Shown here piece after piece: positions 24,634-34,600 of a DNA stretch of 64,000 nt. The notes below the pieces were generated by a model. That model saw only the letters and a list, made by a program, of their open reading frames with translations. It was not told the DNA's origin and searched no databases. The stretch comes from Aedes albopictus (Eukaryota > Arthropoda > Insecta > Diptera > Culicidae). The number at the start of each line of letters is the position of its first letter. Position 1 is the first letter of the stretch. The position numbers and the translations under genes were made by a program. Location: the NCBI RefSeq assembly GCF_035046485.1, contig NC_085137.1, forward strand, positions 450,422,980-450,486,979, in the 5' to 3' direction.

Positions 24634-24824
24634 CCAGGGATGCCATATATACAGATTTTTGAGCACTTTTACAGATGTCGTTTTATATGAAAAAGAGATT
24701 TTTGAGCAAGAGGTGCTTTTTTATTTTTGTATGGGATACAGATTTTTCATCCAAATTTTGTATGAGATAAAGATTTTTGAAAATAATGATACAGATTTTT
24801 CAAAAAATCATCTGGCATCCCTGG
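24634..24824. mobile_element. 191-bp hAT-like MITE with iterated CAGATTTTTGA words
   Basis: Ends CCAGGGATGCCA and TGGCATCCCTGG form a perfect 12-bp inverted repeat starting with the CAGGG typical of hAT elements. Inside, ACAGATTTTT / AGAGATTTTTGAGCA words recur about six times. I could not find an 8-bp target duplication, so the superfamily is inferred from the ends only. Confidence 0.6.
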
Positions 24825-25198
24825 ACCTGAAGAAATTTTTGTGGGTAATCAAGCCGAAACAAAAAAAAATCCTGTAGGAATTCTTCAGAGAACCACTGGA
24901 GAAATTTCTGAAAAAAATAACTGTTGAAGGAATTGTTGAAAAAATACCAAAAAGTGCTGGAGAACCCTCTGTTAACATACATAGAAGATTTTCTTGGCAT
25001 TTTTTTTTGTAAAATGCTCAGGCTTACATTCTTTTTTCTGCAGGAATTGCTGAGAGAATCTTTGGATAAATCCTGAAGCATTACCGAAAAAACAATGAAT
25101 GAATTCCTGAAGAAACGTTTGAATGAATCTCAAGCCATCCCTGCTGGAGAAATACGCGGAGGAACTTCTAGAGATACCCTTGAACGACTCTCAGTAGA

Positions 25199-25419
25199 AT
25201 CTACTGAGAATGATGATTAACCTGGGCTTGTTAGGGGAATATCTGTAAATAAAAAGAAAATCGTGTTAAGTACTGTTCCTTTGAATTCCACTAAGAATTT
25301 GCATCTTTTGACAGATACGTATTTCGACCTCAACTGTAAGGTCGTCTTCAGATGCAAATTCTTAGTGGAATTCAAAGGAACAGTACTTAACACGATTTTC
25401 TTTTTATCTACTGAGAATG
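25199..25419. mobile_element. Palindromic insertion flanked by a 14-bp direct repeat
   Basis: ATCTACTGAGAATG occurs at 25199-25212 and 25406-25419, bracketing about 190 bp whose right part is a perfect 58-bp inverted repeat (25249-25306 against 25350-25407). A 14-bp duplication is more like target-primed retroposition than cut-and-paste transposition. The insert has no coding capacity. Confidence 0.6.
25308..25351 (-). ncRNA. Hammerhead-ribozyme-like core at the tip of a perfect palindrome
   Basis: On the minus strand the loop reads CTGAAGA (fits CUGANGA), then a GACC...GGTC stem, then GAAA, then the self-complementary TACGTA and a TC that could be the cleavage position. The flanking 58-bp palindrome would serve as a long stem I, with TGTCAAAAG as an internal loop. 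Penelope-like elements and related retroposons are known to carry small dimeric hammerheads with this layout. Weak points: the first base pair of stem I is not formed, and an extra C precedes stem II. Activity is unproven. Confidence 0.35.
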
Positions 25420-26150
25420 TTTTTTTTTTTTAAGAATTGTTACATAAATGACTGACAGAATCTCTGCTCAACTTGTTCGTTGAAGAAATTCCAATAATAA
25501 TTTCTAAAAAAAACTCCCAATCTCTATGAAATTTTTGTTCAAGAATTGCATCGTTTGAAGAAATCTTTGGAGAAATTTCTATAAGTGCTTTGAAAATTTC
25601 CAGAAGAACTCCTGGAGAATTCCCGAAAAAAGCCCTTTAGGAAATTCTGATAATATTTCGGGAGGAATGCCCTCAAAAATGTTATAAGAAAAACATGCAC
25701 GAACTCTTATAGCACATTCCTTGGAATAGTTTCCTAATGAATAACTGTTGGAACCCCAGGATGATTTATTCTTGGGAAACCCGTGGACTAGTTTGAGAAT
25801 TGATCAATAAATAATAAATAATAAATAATAATAATGAATAATTGTGGAGGAATTCCTGGAGAGATGTTCAAATAGATGGGTGCTGATGAACTCTCGGGTC
25901 CGATAAATTGCTTTGGGACCACCCCAACGCATCACATCGCCCTACCGCGTCGCGCAAAGTATATTTTATGCGATTCCCACTGAAAGGGATCCACTGACTG
26001 CGACCGGGAGGTTGAATTATCTATCTACCAAGACACCACTACGACCAGATCTGCCGGCCAGACGACCATAAGATCAAGTTGCATACATATACTTACCCAT
26101 ACAAATCTTTCAACGGATTTTCCCACTGCTCCACTCAAATGTACACACAG

Positions 26151-26185
26151 TCAGTTAGTCGCATTTTTCCTTTGGCCCAAGAACG
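26151..26185 (+). promoter_or_regulatory. Candidate TATA-less promoter (Inr with DPE-like element)
   Basis: TCAGTT at 26151 fits the arthropod initiator. AGAAC starts exactly at +28 relative to its A (26180) and matches four of five DPE positions. The following 300 bp are CpG-rich (GCGAGCGCGACGACGG near 26225), as is usual for mosquito 5' UTRs. It would give a transcript starting upstream of the ATG at 26579. Confidence 0.4.
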
Positions 26186-26577
26186 AACCCGGATTTATTC
26201 CGCATTTTCGTTTCGTTGATATCGCGAGCGCGACGACGGACGCGTGTATTTGTGTTTTTCCGCGTATCTGCACAAGTCTGCAGCCGCGCGGCTTGTGGAA
26301 AATTTATTTTGGAGATATTCTCGTTAGCGTTTATACGGACGTCATTGGGAGCTGCAGTTAGGCTGATTTAAGTTGACCAGCTGAGTTTATGCAGACCTGA
26401 ATCTGGTTAAGAAACTTGAATTGATTTCTTGTGTGAAGCAACCGGGCAAATCGGAACAGTGAACTTGTTAGTTGACACCACGGGAAGGTCATTGACCACC
26501 ACTTGTTGAATACCTGCTCTATCTTCTTCATCGTAACTGCTTCGTAAACCACGATAACTAATCATTTTGATCCGCAG

Positions 26578-26791
26578 CATGGCAAGTCCGGAGAATGTCC
26601 TAGCCGAAGCGGACAACATAATGGCCAGTGAGGCGATATCCGCTCGACTGGCGGAGGTTTCCCGAATTGCCGAATCGCTGGACAGCGTCCTGCAAGATGT
26701 TCAGGGCGGATTTGATGACGTGGACGATGAGGTGGCGAATGCTTCCGGAGAGATGGTCAGCAGGAAGGCCGACGGCAGTAATCATAGCGAT
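26578..26791 (+). CDS. SESTD1-like protein, penultimate exon (or first coding exon of a short form)
   Basis: The exon follows CGCAG at 26573-26577 and ends GAT/GTGAGT. If spliced from 16700, the split codon AC+C gives Thr and the frame continues into ATG GCA AGT. If transcribed from the nearby promoter, translation would begin at that ATG (26579). The 71 codons from the ATG encode an acidic helix (AISARLAEVSRIAESLDSVL, residues about 20-39), resembling the C-terminal helix of SESTD1, followed by GGFDDVDDE. Phase agreement and the helical motif favour one gene. The weak pyrimidine tract and the CpG-rich upstream region favour an additional internal promoter. Both may be true. Confidence 0.75.
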
Positions 26792-26852
26792 GTGAGTATC
26801 AACCACATATTGTTTTTTGAAGTCTAGATTTTATTGTTTGAACTTCTTTCAG

Positions 26853-27557
26853 GACTGGAGTTCTAGCGTGAAGTCGACCGAAGACGAATCCTTCGTCACC
26901 GCCTCGGACTGTACTTGCACTCCGCAGTCGCGATCCTCATCGTACCACACGGCTTCCGAATGTCGGGCATCTCCCTGGTGGGGAGGAGAGTCCACCGAAC
27001 GGAGCTCCCTCGATAACGATTCCTCCGAAGACGCCGATCCGGAAGCTCTGCCCTCAATCAAGCTGCTCTCCGGGGTAGTCATTACGGCGTCCTCGGCCAA
27101 TTTGTCTTTCGACGAGTCCGAGAACAGTTTTCTGACTCCGACGTCGAACAGCGAGCAGGCCGACTCGGACGATCCGCACCAGTCCCCGACGGGACGCAAC
27201 CAGTCCTCACCGGAGATCAGTTCCGGAGCCAGCTCTGCTCTGAACTCGATTAATCGACGGGAGAACTTAGCTCTGGCTCTAACTCCGGAGGAGTTGGAGC
27301 AAATCGAGAACGACATCCGGAACAACAACACCGTCCATCTGGTGGCGGTTGCGGAGAGTACCCCAAAATCGGGATCCAAGCATAGTTCACCGACGGCCAG
27401 CGAAGACAGCGGTAACGTAAGTACGATCAGTGCCAAATTCGATGCGGTGCTGGAGCTGGACGGTACCGGGCTTAAGTCCGGCAACCAGGAAATCTCCGGC
27501 TTGACATACTACTATCAGAATATCATCGCGAAGCATACGGTGAAGAGCTGTTTGTGA
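26853..27557 (+). CDS. Terminal exon: Ser-rich acidic tail of the same gene
   Basis: Starts after AACTTCTTTCAG, in phase 0 with the previous exon, and encodes 234 codons to TGA at 27555-27557. From the ATG at 26579 the product is 305 aa. The protein is low-complexity and Ser/Glu/Asp-rich, with several possible phosphorylation clusters (SSVKSTEDESFVTASD, SLDNDSSEDAD). A more ordered segment, LALTPEELEQIENDIRNNNTVHLVAVAEST, lies at about residues 151-179 of the exon, and the end is YYYQNIIAKHTVKSCL. I do not recognise this tail in vertebrate SESTD1, which ends soon after its last helix, so it may be insect-specific. An in-frame GTAAGT at 27418 could act as an alternative donor, but coding-like sequence continues past it. 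Codon use is GC-rich. Confidence 0.8.
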   Translation, partial: DWSSSVKSTEDESFVTASDCTCTPQSRSSSYHTASECRASPWWGGESTERSSLDNDSSEDADPEALPSIKLLSGVVITASSANLSFDESENSFLTPTSNSEQADSDDPHQSPTGRNQSSPEISSGASSALNSINRRENLALALTPEELEQIENDIRNNNTVHLVAVAESTPKSGSKHSSPTASEDSGNVSTISAKFDAVLELDGTGLKSGNQEISGLTYYYQNIIAKHTVKSCL

Positions 27558-27863
27558 GCTGGTGGGCAGGTCCGGGCGAAACCGTCTCGTCATAGATAGT
27601 GCGTTAGAATGTAGTATTACAGTGAATAGCTCAAAGTGTGCGAAATGTGTTTGCGCCGGCAAGTGGCAAGAATCTCAACAAATTCATTTGTGTTCTCAGT
27701 AAGTAGGTTTTTGCATTCGTCTTAGCTTCTAGTGTGACATTCCAATCATTCTTACTTTAGTTTTGTTTTAGTTTCTGTACTAACTTGCACGAACAGTTCG
27801 AAATAGCTTCAATTAGAGCCCTAGTTATTTTCAATTGACTAGTAGGAAGTAAGTTTTAATGCA

Positions 27864-27869
27864 AATAAA
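27864..27869 (+). terminator. Poly(A) signal AATAAA
   Basis: AATAAA lies 307 bp after the stop codon, followed by a T/GT-rich stretch (CCTGTTTTTGTTAACCGTGTTG) suited to the downstream element. It probably ends the SESTD1-like transcript. Confidence 0.6.
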
Positions 27870-28349
27870 ACCTGTTTTTGTTAACCGTGTTGAATGTTAA
27901 GCTTTGTAACAAAGAAACTCCCTCGAACTTCCATGGACCTCAACGCCTAAATGACGGCAAACTCTGCCAGCATCGCTTGAAGCTCCCCATTTGGCTGGAA
28001 ATCCCCTTCTTGCACTCACCTGTTGCTTCGACCGAAGTAGCACCTCCTCGCTTTACCCCATGCTTGCGACGTGACATTGTCGAATGTCATGTCGCACTCA
28101 ACTCTCGCAGCGCGTCGCGTCGTCTCAAAGTTGTTTGTTTCGATGTTCAGTAGAGCATGCCGCAACGGTGCGATGCGACCACGTGAGAAACGTGAGAACA
28201 TCTTCGGTCCTTTATTGGCATCGTAACCGGTTTAATTCGATACCACGAGGGGAGTTTGGACGCAACACGAATGCACAATTTTGATGAATATACTACGCGT
28301 CGATTGGTCATTCTGGTAAATGTCGTTGAATGAAAGGAGCATGACGAAT

Positions 28350-29290
28350 GTGTGCCAGTGGAGAATCATTTCAAGACGAGCATTTGAAAAGGGCCTATCT
28401 GCTTTGCGTAAACAAACATGTTTTTGTTTCTGTAGGGCCCATCTGCATCCACCCCCGCACATCAACACCCTTATCAGAAAGAGTGTTCTTCAAGCTATCT
28501 GTTAAGGGTGTTTATTAGAGTGGGTCAACGTTGCATGGAGAAACTTTAAATTTGATCGTATGAACCCGGAACAAAGCTTTTTCGATCTATATTAGCGTCC
28601 AAAGCAACTGTGCAAAATTTGGGAGCGATTGGTTGTGTCCCCGTATTCCGCATTGCGATTGAAATTTGTATGGAAGTTAGTATGGAAAAACGTACTTTTT
28701 TGCGTTTTAATCATAAGTTGAATTCTTTTGTCTAATACCATGTAACTAATGTCGTAAAAGTATAGCCCAGGATATGCCGAAAAACTTTGCCGAAGACCAC
28801 AAAGTGATCCGACGCTTGTGCAATAAGTAATTCGACTGGTAACTTAGGCCAAAAATTGAGATTTTATTCTTGATGTTATTCCTTTACATGTTAAATGTTA
28901 AGCACCACCGGGCAATATGTACGTTATAACTTTTTTCACAAGTGTCGGATCACTTTGCGGTCTTCGGCAAAGTTTTTCGGTATATCCTAGGCTATACTTC
29001 AACGTCATTAGTTAGATCATTTTAGACGAAAAAAATCAATTTAAGAGAAAAATGCAAAAAAGCACGTTTTCCCATACTAAATTCCACACAAATTTCAATC
29101 GCAATGCGGAATACGGGGACGCAACCAATCAATCCCAAATTTTGCACAGTTGCTTTGGACGCTAACACTGTTTATGTGCGTGGGTGGATGCAGATAGGCC
29201 CTACAGAGACAGAAACATATTTGTTTACAAAAAGCAGATAAACCCTTTTCAAATGTTCATCTAGATTTGTAATCTGGCACCGCTAGGGAT
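28350..29290. repeat. Foldback element with about 0.4-kb inverted arms
   Basis: Left arm (about 28352-28835) and right arm (about 28910-29285) are inverse copies. AGGGCCCATCTGCATCC pairs with GGATGCAGATAGGCCCT. TTAGCGTCCAAAGCAACTGTG pairs with CAGTTGCTTTGGACGCTAA. The CCCGTATTCCGCATTGCGAT and GCCGAAGACC segments also pair. The left arm has about 120 extra bases (28465-28590). The spacer is about 70 bp. No coding capacity. It lies 0.5 kb downstream of the poly(A) signal. Confidence 0.8.
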
Positions 29291-29393
29291 TGAAAGTGTG
29301 TTCTCGAGGTTCAAATATAGTGCAAGGTGCCAGAAAAAAAAAACAAAGAATGTTTATCTTCTGTTTTGATACAACCTACTAGTTTGATATTGT

Positions 29394-29497
29394 CCATTTT
29401 ACGAGCCGATTTTATGAATGAAATTTTAACAGGAGCATGAGCCCTCACCCGTGAAAATCAATATCATCATCAACATTGTTGTCACTTCGTAAAATGG
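29394..29497. mobile_element. 104-bp MITE with CCATTTTACGA ends
   Basis: CCATTTTACGA at the left and TCGTAAAATGG at the right form a perfect 11-bp inverted repeat. The interior (GCCGATTTTATGAATGAAA, ATCATCAACATTGTTGTC) matches the element at 15290-15511 in reverse orientation. Confidence 0.75.
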
Positions 29498-29817
29498 CTC
29501 ATTGCATAAAAGTGTGACATTCAGAAGCGTAGAATTTTAATCGTTCGTGACACTGATCTTTTTCGACTGAAGGTTTTAATAAAGCAGTGAACAATTTATG
29601 AATAATTTATCATGTTACGTTACAACATTTTGACGTATTGATTGTAAATTTTTCCACAATAACACATAAACACGATCGTAAACCTCAAATAGTTTTCACA
29701 TTCAAAATTCTGGTAAAATTTGCAATGAATTATCATTGTTCATTTTTTTCATTCAATTATTTCAATATCAAATTTATGATAACACTGAATCAAAAATTTC
29801 TCGCTATAATACTCGAT

Positions 29818-31658
29818 TTGTAGCTGCAGCTCTCCAACGTCGGTCACGCTCAATGCTCACCAGATCACGCTCCACCTGGTCCGCCCATCGTGCTCTCTGC
29901 GCTCTACGCCATCTTGTACCAACCGGATGGTTGACAAACACCAACTTTGCAGGGCTGTTGTCCGGCATCCTTGCAACATGTCCTGCCTACCGTATCCGTC
30001 CAGCTTTAGCCACTTTCAGTATGTCGCGTTCACCGTAGAGTGCAGTGAGCTCGTGGTTCATAATTCACCTCCACAAACGCGTCGCTCGAAAACTCCAAGT
30101 ACATGTCTTGTGATCGTAGAGGACCACCGGCCTTATTAGCGTCTTGTACATGGTAGATTTGGTGCAGGGGTGAATCATTTTAGACCGCAGTTTCTTCTGG
30201 AGCCCGTAGTAGGGATTGGGAACCACTGGAGTAGAATATCCCATCCCTTTACCCCCAGTACCGAAACGTGCATCTTGAAACACGTCACCTGTAATGTTAC
30301 CAACGGTCTACAAACAACACGAACAGCTCGGTGCGTCTTCGTGTCATCGTGCTCTTCGGTATCGTCTGGACCACGACTGCGGGCCACCACTAAGAACAGG
30401 TCAATCGTAAGTAGTCGGTCGATCAGGTAATCCAGCATGCGGTTTTAGGCGATTCTCTAATGCGCCGCTTTAGACTTTTCACAGTAGGCACAACTACCAC
30501 TGATGATGCGCCTTCGTATTTCACGGCTCACGTTTTTGTCAGCCGTTAGCATGCAACCGAGATAGACGAATTATTCTACCAACTCCAAAGTATCCCCGTC
30601 TATCGTAACATTGCTGTCAAGGCTTGTCCTGTTCCGCTCAGTCCCACCTACCAACAATAACTTTGTTTTACCCGCATTCACCACCAGTCCGACTTCACGT
30701 TTCAGGCGGGTGTACAGTTCTGCCACCGTTCCAAACGTTCTAGCAATAAAATCCATGTAAAAAAAAAAGAACAGACAAATTGGCCGGGTTTAGTGAAGAT
30801 CGTACCCAGACTGTTGAGCTGGGCTTGTTGCAAAACACCTTCCAAGACGATTTTGAATGGTAGGCAGAGGAGTCACCTTGTCACAGTTCTAATTGAGATT
30901 CATATGAACTGGATAGTTCACCCGAAATCCTTACGATGCGCTGTTTTAAACACTTTTTTTTTTATTCGTGAATTTTAACTAAAGCTAATTCTATACAAGT
31001 TTTGCACACCGTTGTTTGCATCGTTGCTCTTATCAAGCTGGGATTTTTCATAGCTCTGTGCGGTCGATAATGTCATATGCCGCCTTGAAATCGATGGACA
31101 AGTGGTGCGTTGGGACATGGCATTCACAACATTTCTGGAGAATTTGCCGTATGGTGAAGATCTCGTCCGTTGTCGACTGGCCGTTGATGAAGCCGCCTGC
31201 TTAACGAATTCATTTACTTTAGGTGAAAGACGACGGAAGATGATGTGGGATAGCACTTTGAAGGCGGCATTCTTAATGGTGATCGCTTGAAAGTTCTCAC
31301 ACATTTACTTGTTTTCTTTCTTGTGGATGGCACAGATTATCCCTTCCTGTTCGGTTTTCCAGATCTTGACTTCTAACCGATGCACACAGATGGCCAACAT
31401 TTCCGGGCCCATCTTGATAAGTTCTGCTACGATACTGTTCTTACCGACCACTTTGTTATTTTTGAGCTGGTGGATGGCACCCTTAACATCCCTCAGCATG
31501 GGAGTTGGTTCGTTCCCGTCCTCTGCTGCACCAGTAATTTCTTCTGCTGCCTTGATCCCCCGTGGCGTGCCTACATTCTCATCGTCATTCAGGTGCTCGT
31601 CGAAGTTCTGCTTCCACTTTTCGATCACCTCACGTTTGTCCGAGAGGAAGCTCCCATC
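29818..31658 (-). pseudogene. RTE-like non-LTR retrotransposon, family A, 3' part (decayed RT)
   Basis: Minus-strand frames preserve RT pieces in order from the right: EKWKQNFDEHLNDDENVGT, the fingers motif AIHQLKNNKVVGKNSIVAELIKMGP, CENFQAITI, and DFIARTFGTVAELYTRLKREVGLVVNAGKTKLL after the (lost) FADD box. They end in a C-terminal ETWT/NHEL-type region near 29.8-30.3 kb. Frameshifts and stops break it throughout. The same family is less decayed at 49.4-51.6 kb. The element's 5' half is displaced to 36138-36835 by the Lian-like insertion. I place it in the RTE/JAM1-like group from memory of the FERxVxRTIxGG and MNHEL motifs. Confidence 0.75.
31246..31658 (-). repeat. 413-bp flanking duplication, left copy
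   Basis: Identical to 36138-36550 except one T/C difference (31358 versus 36250), with no gaps (constant offset of 4892). It lies directly against the 3' end of the Lian-like element, so it behaves as an extremely long target-site duplication. Confidence 0.9.
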
Positions 31659-34600
31659 AGGTATCAGGTATCAGAAGGCCGGCTCCAGAGGCACGTTATC
31701 CTCCATTTGGGACATTTGTGCCATCGCCAAAATAACAGCCTATTTCATCATCTACCTGAGGGAAGAGGACGGAAAAAGGATTTGGATGGGGATAGGGACA
31801 GGTAGGGAAATAGGAAAAATACCCTGGAAGAGGGTACTAACGCACAAGCGTACCACAATGGGTTCAAACAGCGCCCTGAAAAGGGCACTGTAATAACGCA
31901 TAAAGCGAAAGAGAGCCTATAGCTCTTTACCACAGCGGTTTAAGAACAACAGAATATCCTGAAGATTCAGGTTTCTGAAGTCAGTTTCACTTAATAAGTG
32001 TTTACCGAATACTCGGAAACGCAGTTGCGCGAAAACTGGACAGTTACATATCAAATGATACGAAGTTCCATAATCGGATTCACAGCTATCACAGGCAAAT
32101 GAATCAGCTTGCTGAATATTCGCCATGTGATAGCTGAGTCGGCAGTGGCCAGTCAATGCTTTGACCAGCATGCTGCAATTCTGCTTAGACAGATTAGTTA
32201 GATACTTCGCCACCCGTAGAGATGGCTCAGCACTATACAATTTGGTTTGACGACATGACTCCAAACTATTCCAATATTGTCTGTGTTGAGTGACAGCCCA
32301 GGTGTGAATCTGAAGCTTAATCCAACACTTCGATATCGGAATAGCTGGTTCAGGGCCAATGAAGTCATGTGATGCTCCAGAGCGAGCTAACTCATCAGCC
32401 AATTCATTTCCAGCGATGGAAGAATGACCAGGTACCCATAGAAGGTGAACAGCGTTTGCTGAATTCAGCTCCTCGATTTGAGTTCGACAAGCGATAACTA
32501 TCTTCGACCTGGAGTTGGCCGAAGCAAGTGCTTTAATAGCAGCCTGGCTATCTGAACAGAAGTATATTACTTTGCCCATTACGTGCTGCTGAAGTGCTGA
32601 TTGCACTCCGCACATAAGAGCAAAGATTTCGGCCTGAAAAACGGTACAGTGTCTACCAAGTGAATAAGACTGATACAGCCTTAGCTCACGAGAATAAACA
32701 CCAGCACCTGCTCGACCTTCGAGAAGGGAGCCATCAGTGTAACATACGATGCCGTCTGAAATACTTCTTTCCAGATAACCAGATGTCCACTCTTCCCGGG
32801 AAGGGAATTTCGTGGAAAATGTCCTATATGGAAAATTACAAGCAATTGTAAGATCACTTGGAGCAAGGACAATTTTGTCCCAATTCACCAAAAGTGGAAA
32901 CAACGAGGTGTGTGTTGAACTGCGGTTCACAGGAGTTTCCTCTAGTAGACCGAGTACCCGTAACCGGTAAGTGCAAGAAAGGGCTTCTTGTTTGAGATGA
33001 ATGTGTAGTGGGGCAACGTCAAAGAGAACTTCTAGCGCTGCCGTAGGAGTTGAAGAGAACGCTCCAGACATCGCCATTAAGCACATCCTTTGGAGATGGC
33101 CTAATTTTGATTGGACCGTTCTCACTTCACCCTTTTGCCACCACACAAGACATCCATAAGCCAATATTGGCCGAACCACAGTTGTGTAAATCCATTTGAT
33201 ATACTTGGGTTTTAGACCCCAAGTTGTACCAAAAGTACGCCGGCATTGCCCGAAGGCCATACAAGCTTTCTTGATTCTGAACTCAATGTGAGGTGTCCAG
33301 GAAAGCTTGGAATCAAGAATGACTCCAACGTACTTTACCTGTTCAGTCACATCGATTTCAGAATCAAAGAGACGCAAAGGTCGAACGCCATTACGGTTTC
33401 GCCTTTCCGTGAAAAGAACAATAGATGTTTTACTCGGATTAACCGAAAGGCCATATTGGCGACACCAACCCTCAACTACCTGAAGGGCGTTTTGCATCAG
33501 GTCGAAAAGGGTGCTGATGCACATACCAACTAACAATGTTAGATAGTCGTCGGCAAAACCATAAGTAGGAAAACCGCTATTATTGAGTTGCCTCAATAGC
33601 GTATCTGCTACGAGATTCCATAAAAGCGGTGATAAGACTCCCCCTTGGGGGCATCCACAAACACTCAATTTCCTAATCCCTGCTAGACGCAATGTCGAGA
33701 AGAGATATCGGTTTTTGAGCATTTGATGAATCCAATTGGAAATCATTGGAGATATACCATGACTCCGTGCGGCTTCCAATATGGCATCGAAAGGCACGTT
33801 GTCAAAGGCACCCTCGATATCTAAGAAAACACCCAAACAAGATTGCTTTTGAGCGAATGCTTTCTCGATATCGTAAACAACCTTGTGTAAAAGAGTCACA
33901 GTGGACTTACCAGATTGGTAGGCATGTTGGTTCACATGAAGAGGCACGTTGGCCAGATGAACATCACGGATGTGATGATCCACAATGCGTTCTAAGCATT
34001 TCAGAAGAAAAGAGGTCAAACTGATAGGTCTGAAACTCTTTGCTTCTTCATACGACGCACGACCCACTTTCGGAATAAACTTTACAGTAATATCCCTCCA
34101 GGATTTGGGAATATACCCTGTAGCAAAACTGCAAACAAGTAGTTTTTTCAAAACATGTTTGAAATAATCAAATCCCTTCTGAAGCAAAATAGGATAAATC
34201 CCATCTGCCCCAGGAGATTTGAAAGGAGCAAAGCTATTAAGAGCCCACTCAATCGATTCTATAGTTACAATACTCCGAGCCGAAGCTAAAGAATCATAAC
34301 TACAAGAAAAGGCATCAGGTTCATCCGAAGATGTAATATCCACACATCCAGGGAAGTGTGTGCTGAATAAGCATTCCAGAACTTCCTCATCAGAGGAAGT
34401 CAGATCGCCATTTGGCAAACGAAGTTCGTTCACCCGGAAATCCTTAGATTTCGCAAGGATTTTGTTTAACCGACTGACTTCACTCAAGCTGGAAACATTT
34501 GAACAAAGGTTTTTCCAGCCGGATCGTTCAGCAGACCGGAGAGCTTTCCTGTAGGCCTTGCGAGCCGACCTGAAAGCCTCCGAACCAGCCGAACGTCGTC

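Larger units (their letters stand above)
24870..25860. repeat. Degenerate 12-bp repeat, purine orientation, interrupted by a palindrome
   Basis: GAATTCTTCAGAGAACCACTGGAG-like units up to 25200, then again from about 25440 to 25860, ending in an AAT-rich microsatellite (25803-25840). The palindromic insert is listed separately. Confidence 0.65.
16701..26577 (+). other. Proposed 9.9-kb intron of the SESTD1-like gene
   Basis: Starts GTGAGT after 16700. The next acceptor I can place in matching phase is GATCCGCAG at 26569-26577, whose polypyrimidine tract is weak. Everything between is repeats and transposon debris. If the last two exons form a separate gene, this stretch would instead be the rest of an intron plus intergenic DNA. 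Confidence 0.55.

Noticed and set aside
26849..27484. 211-codon minus-strand ORF
   Set aside because: Mirror of the Ser-rich exon; the plus strand has splice sites, start and poly(A) signal.
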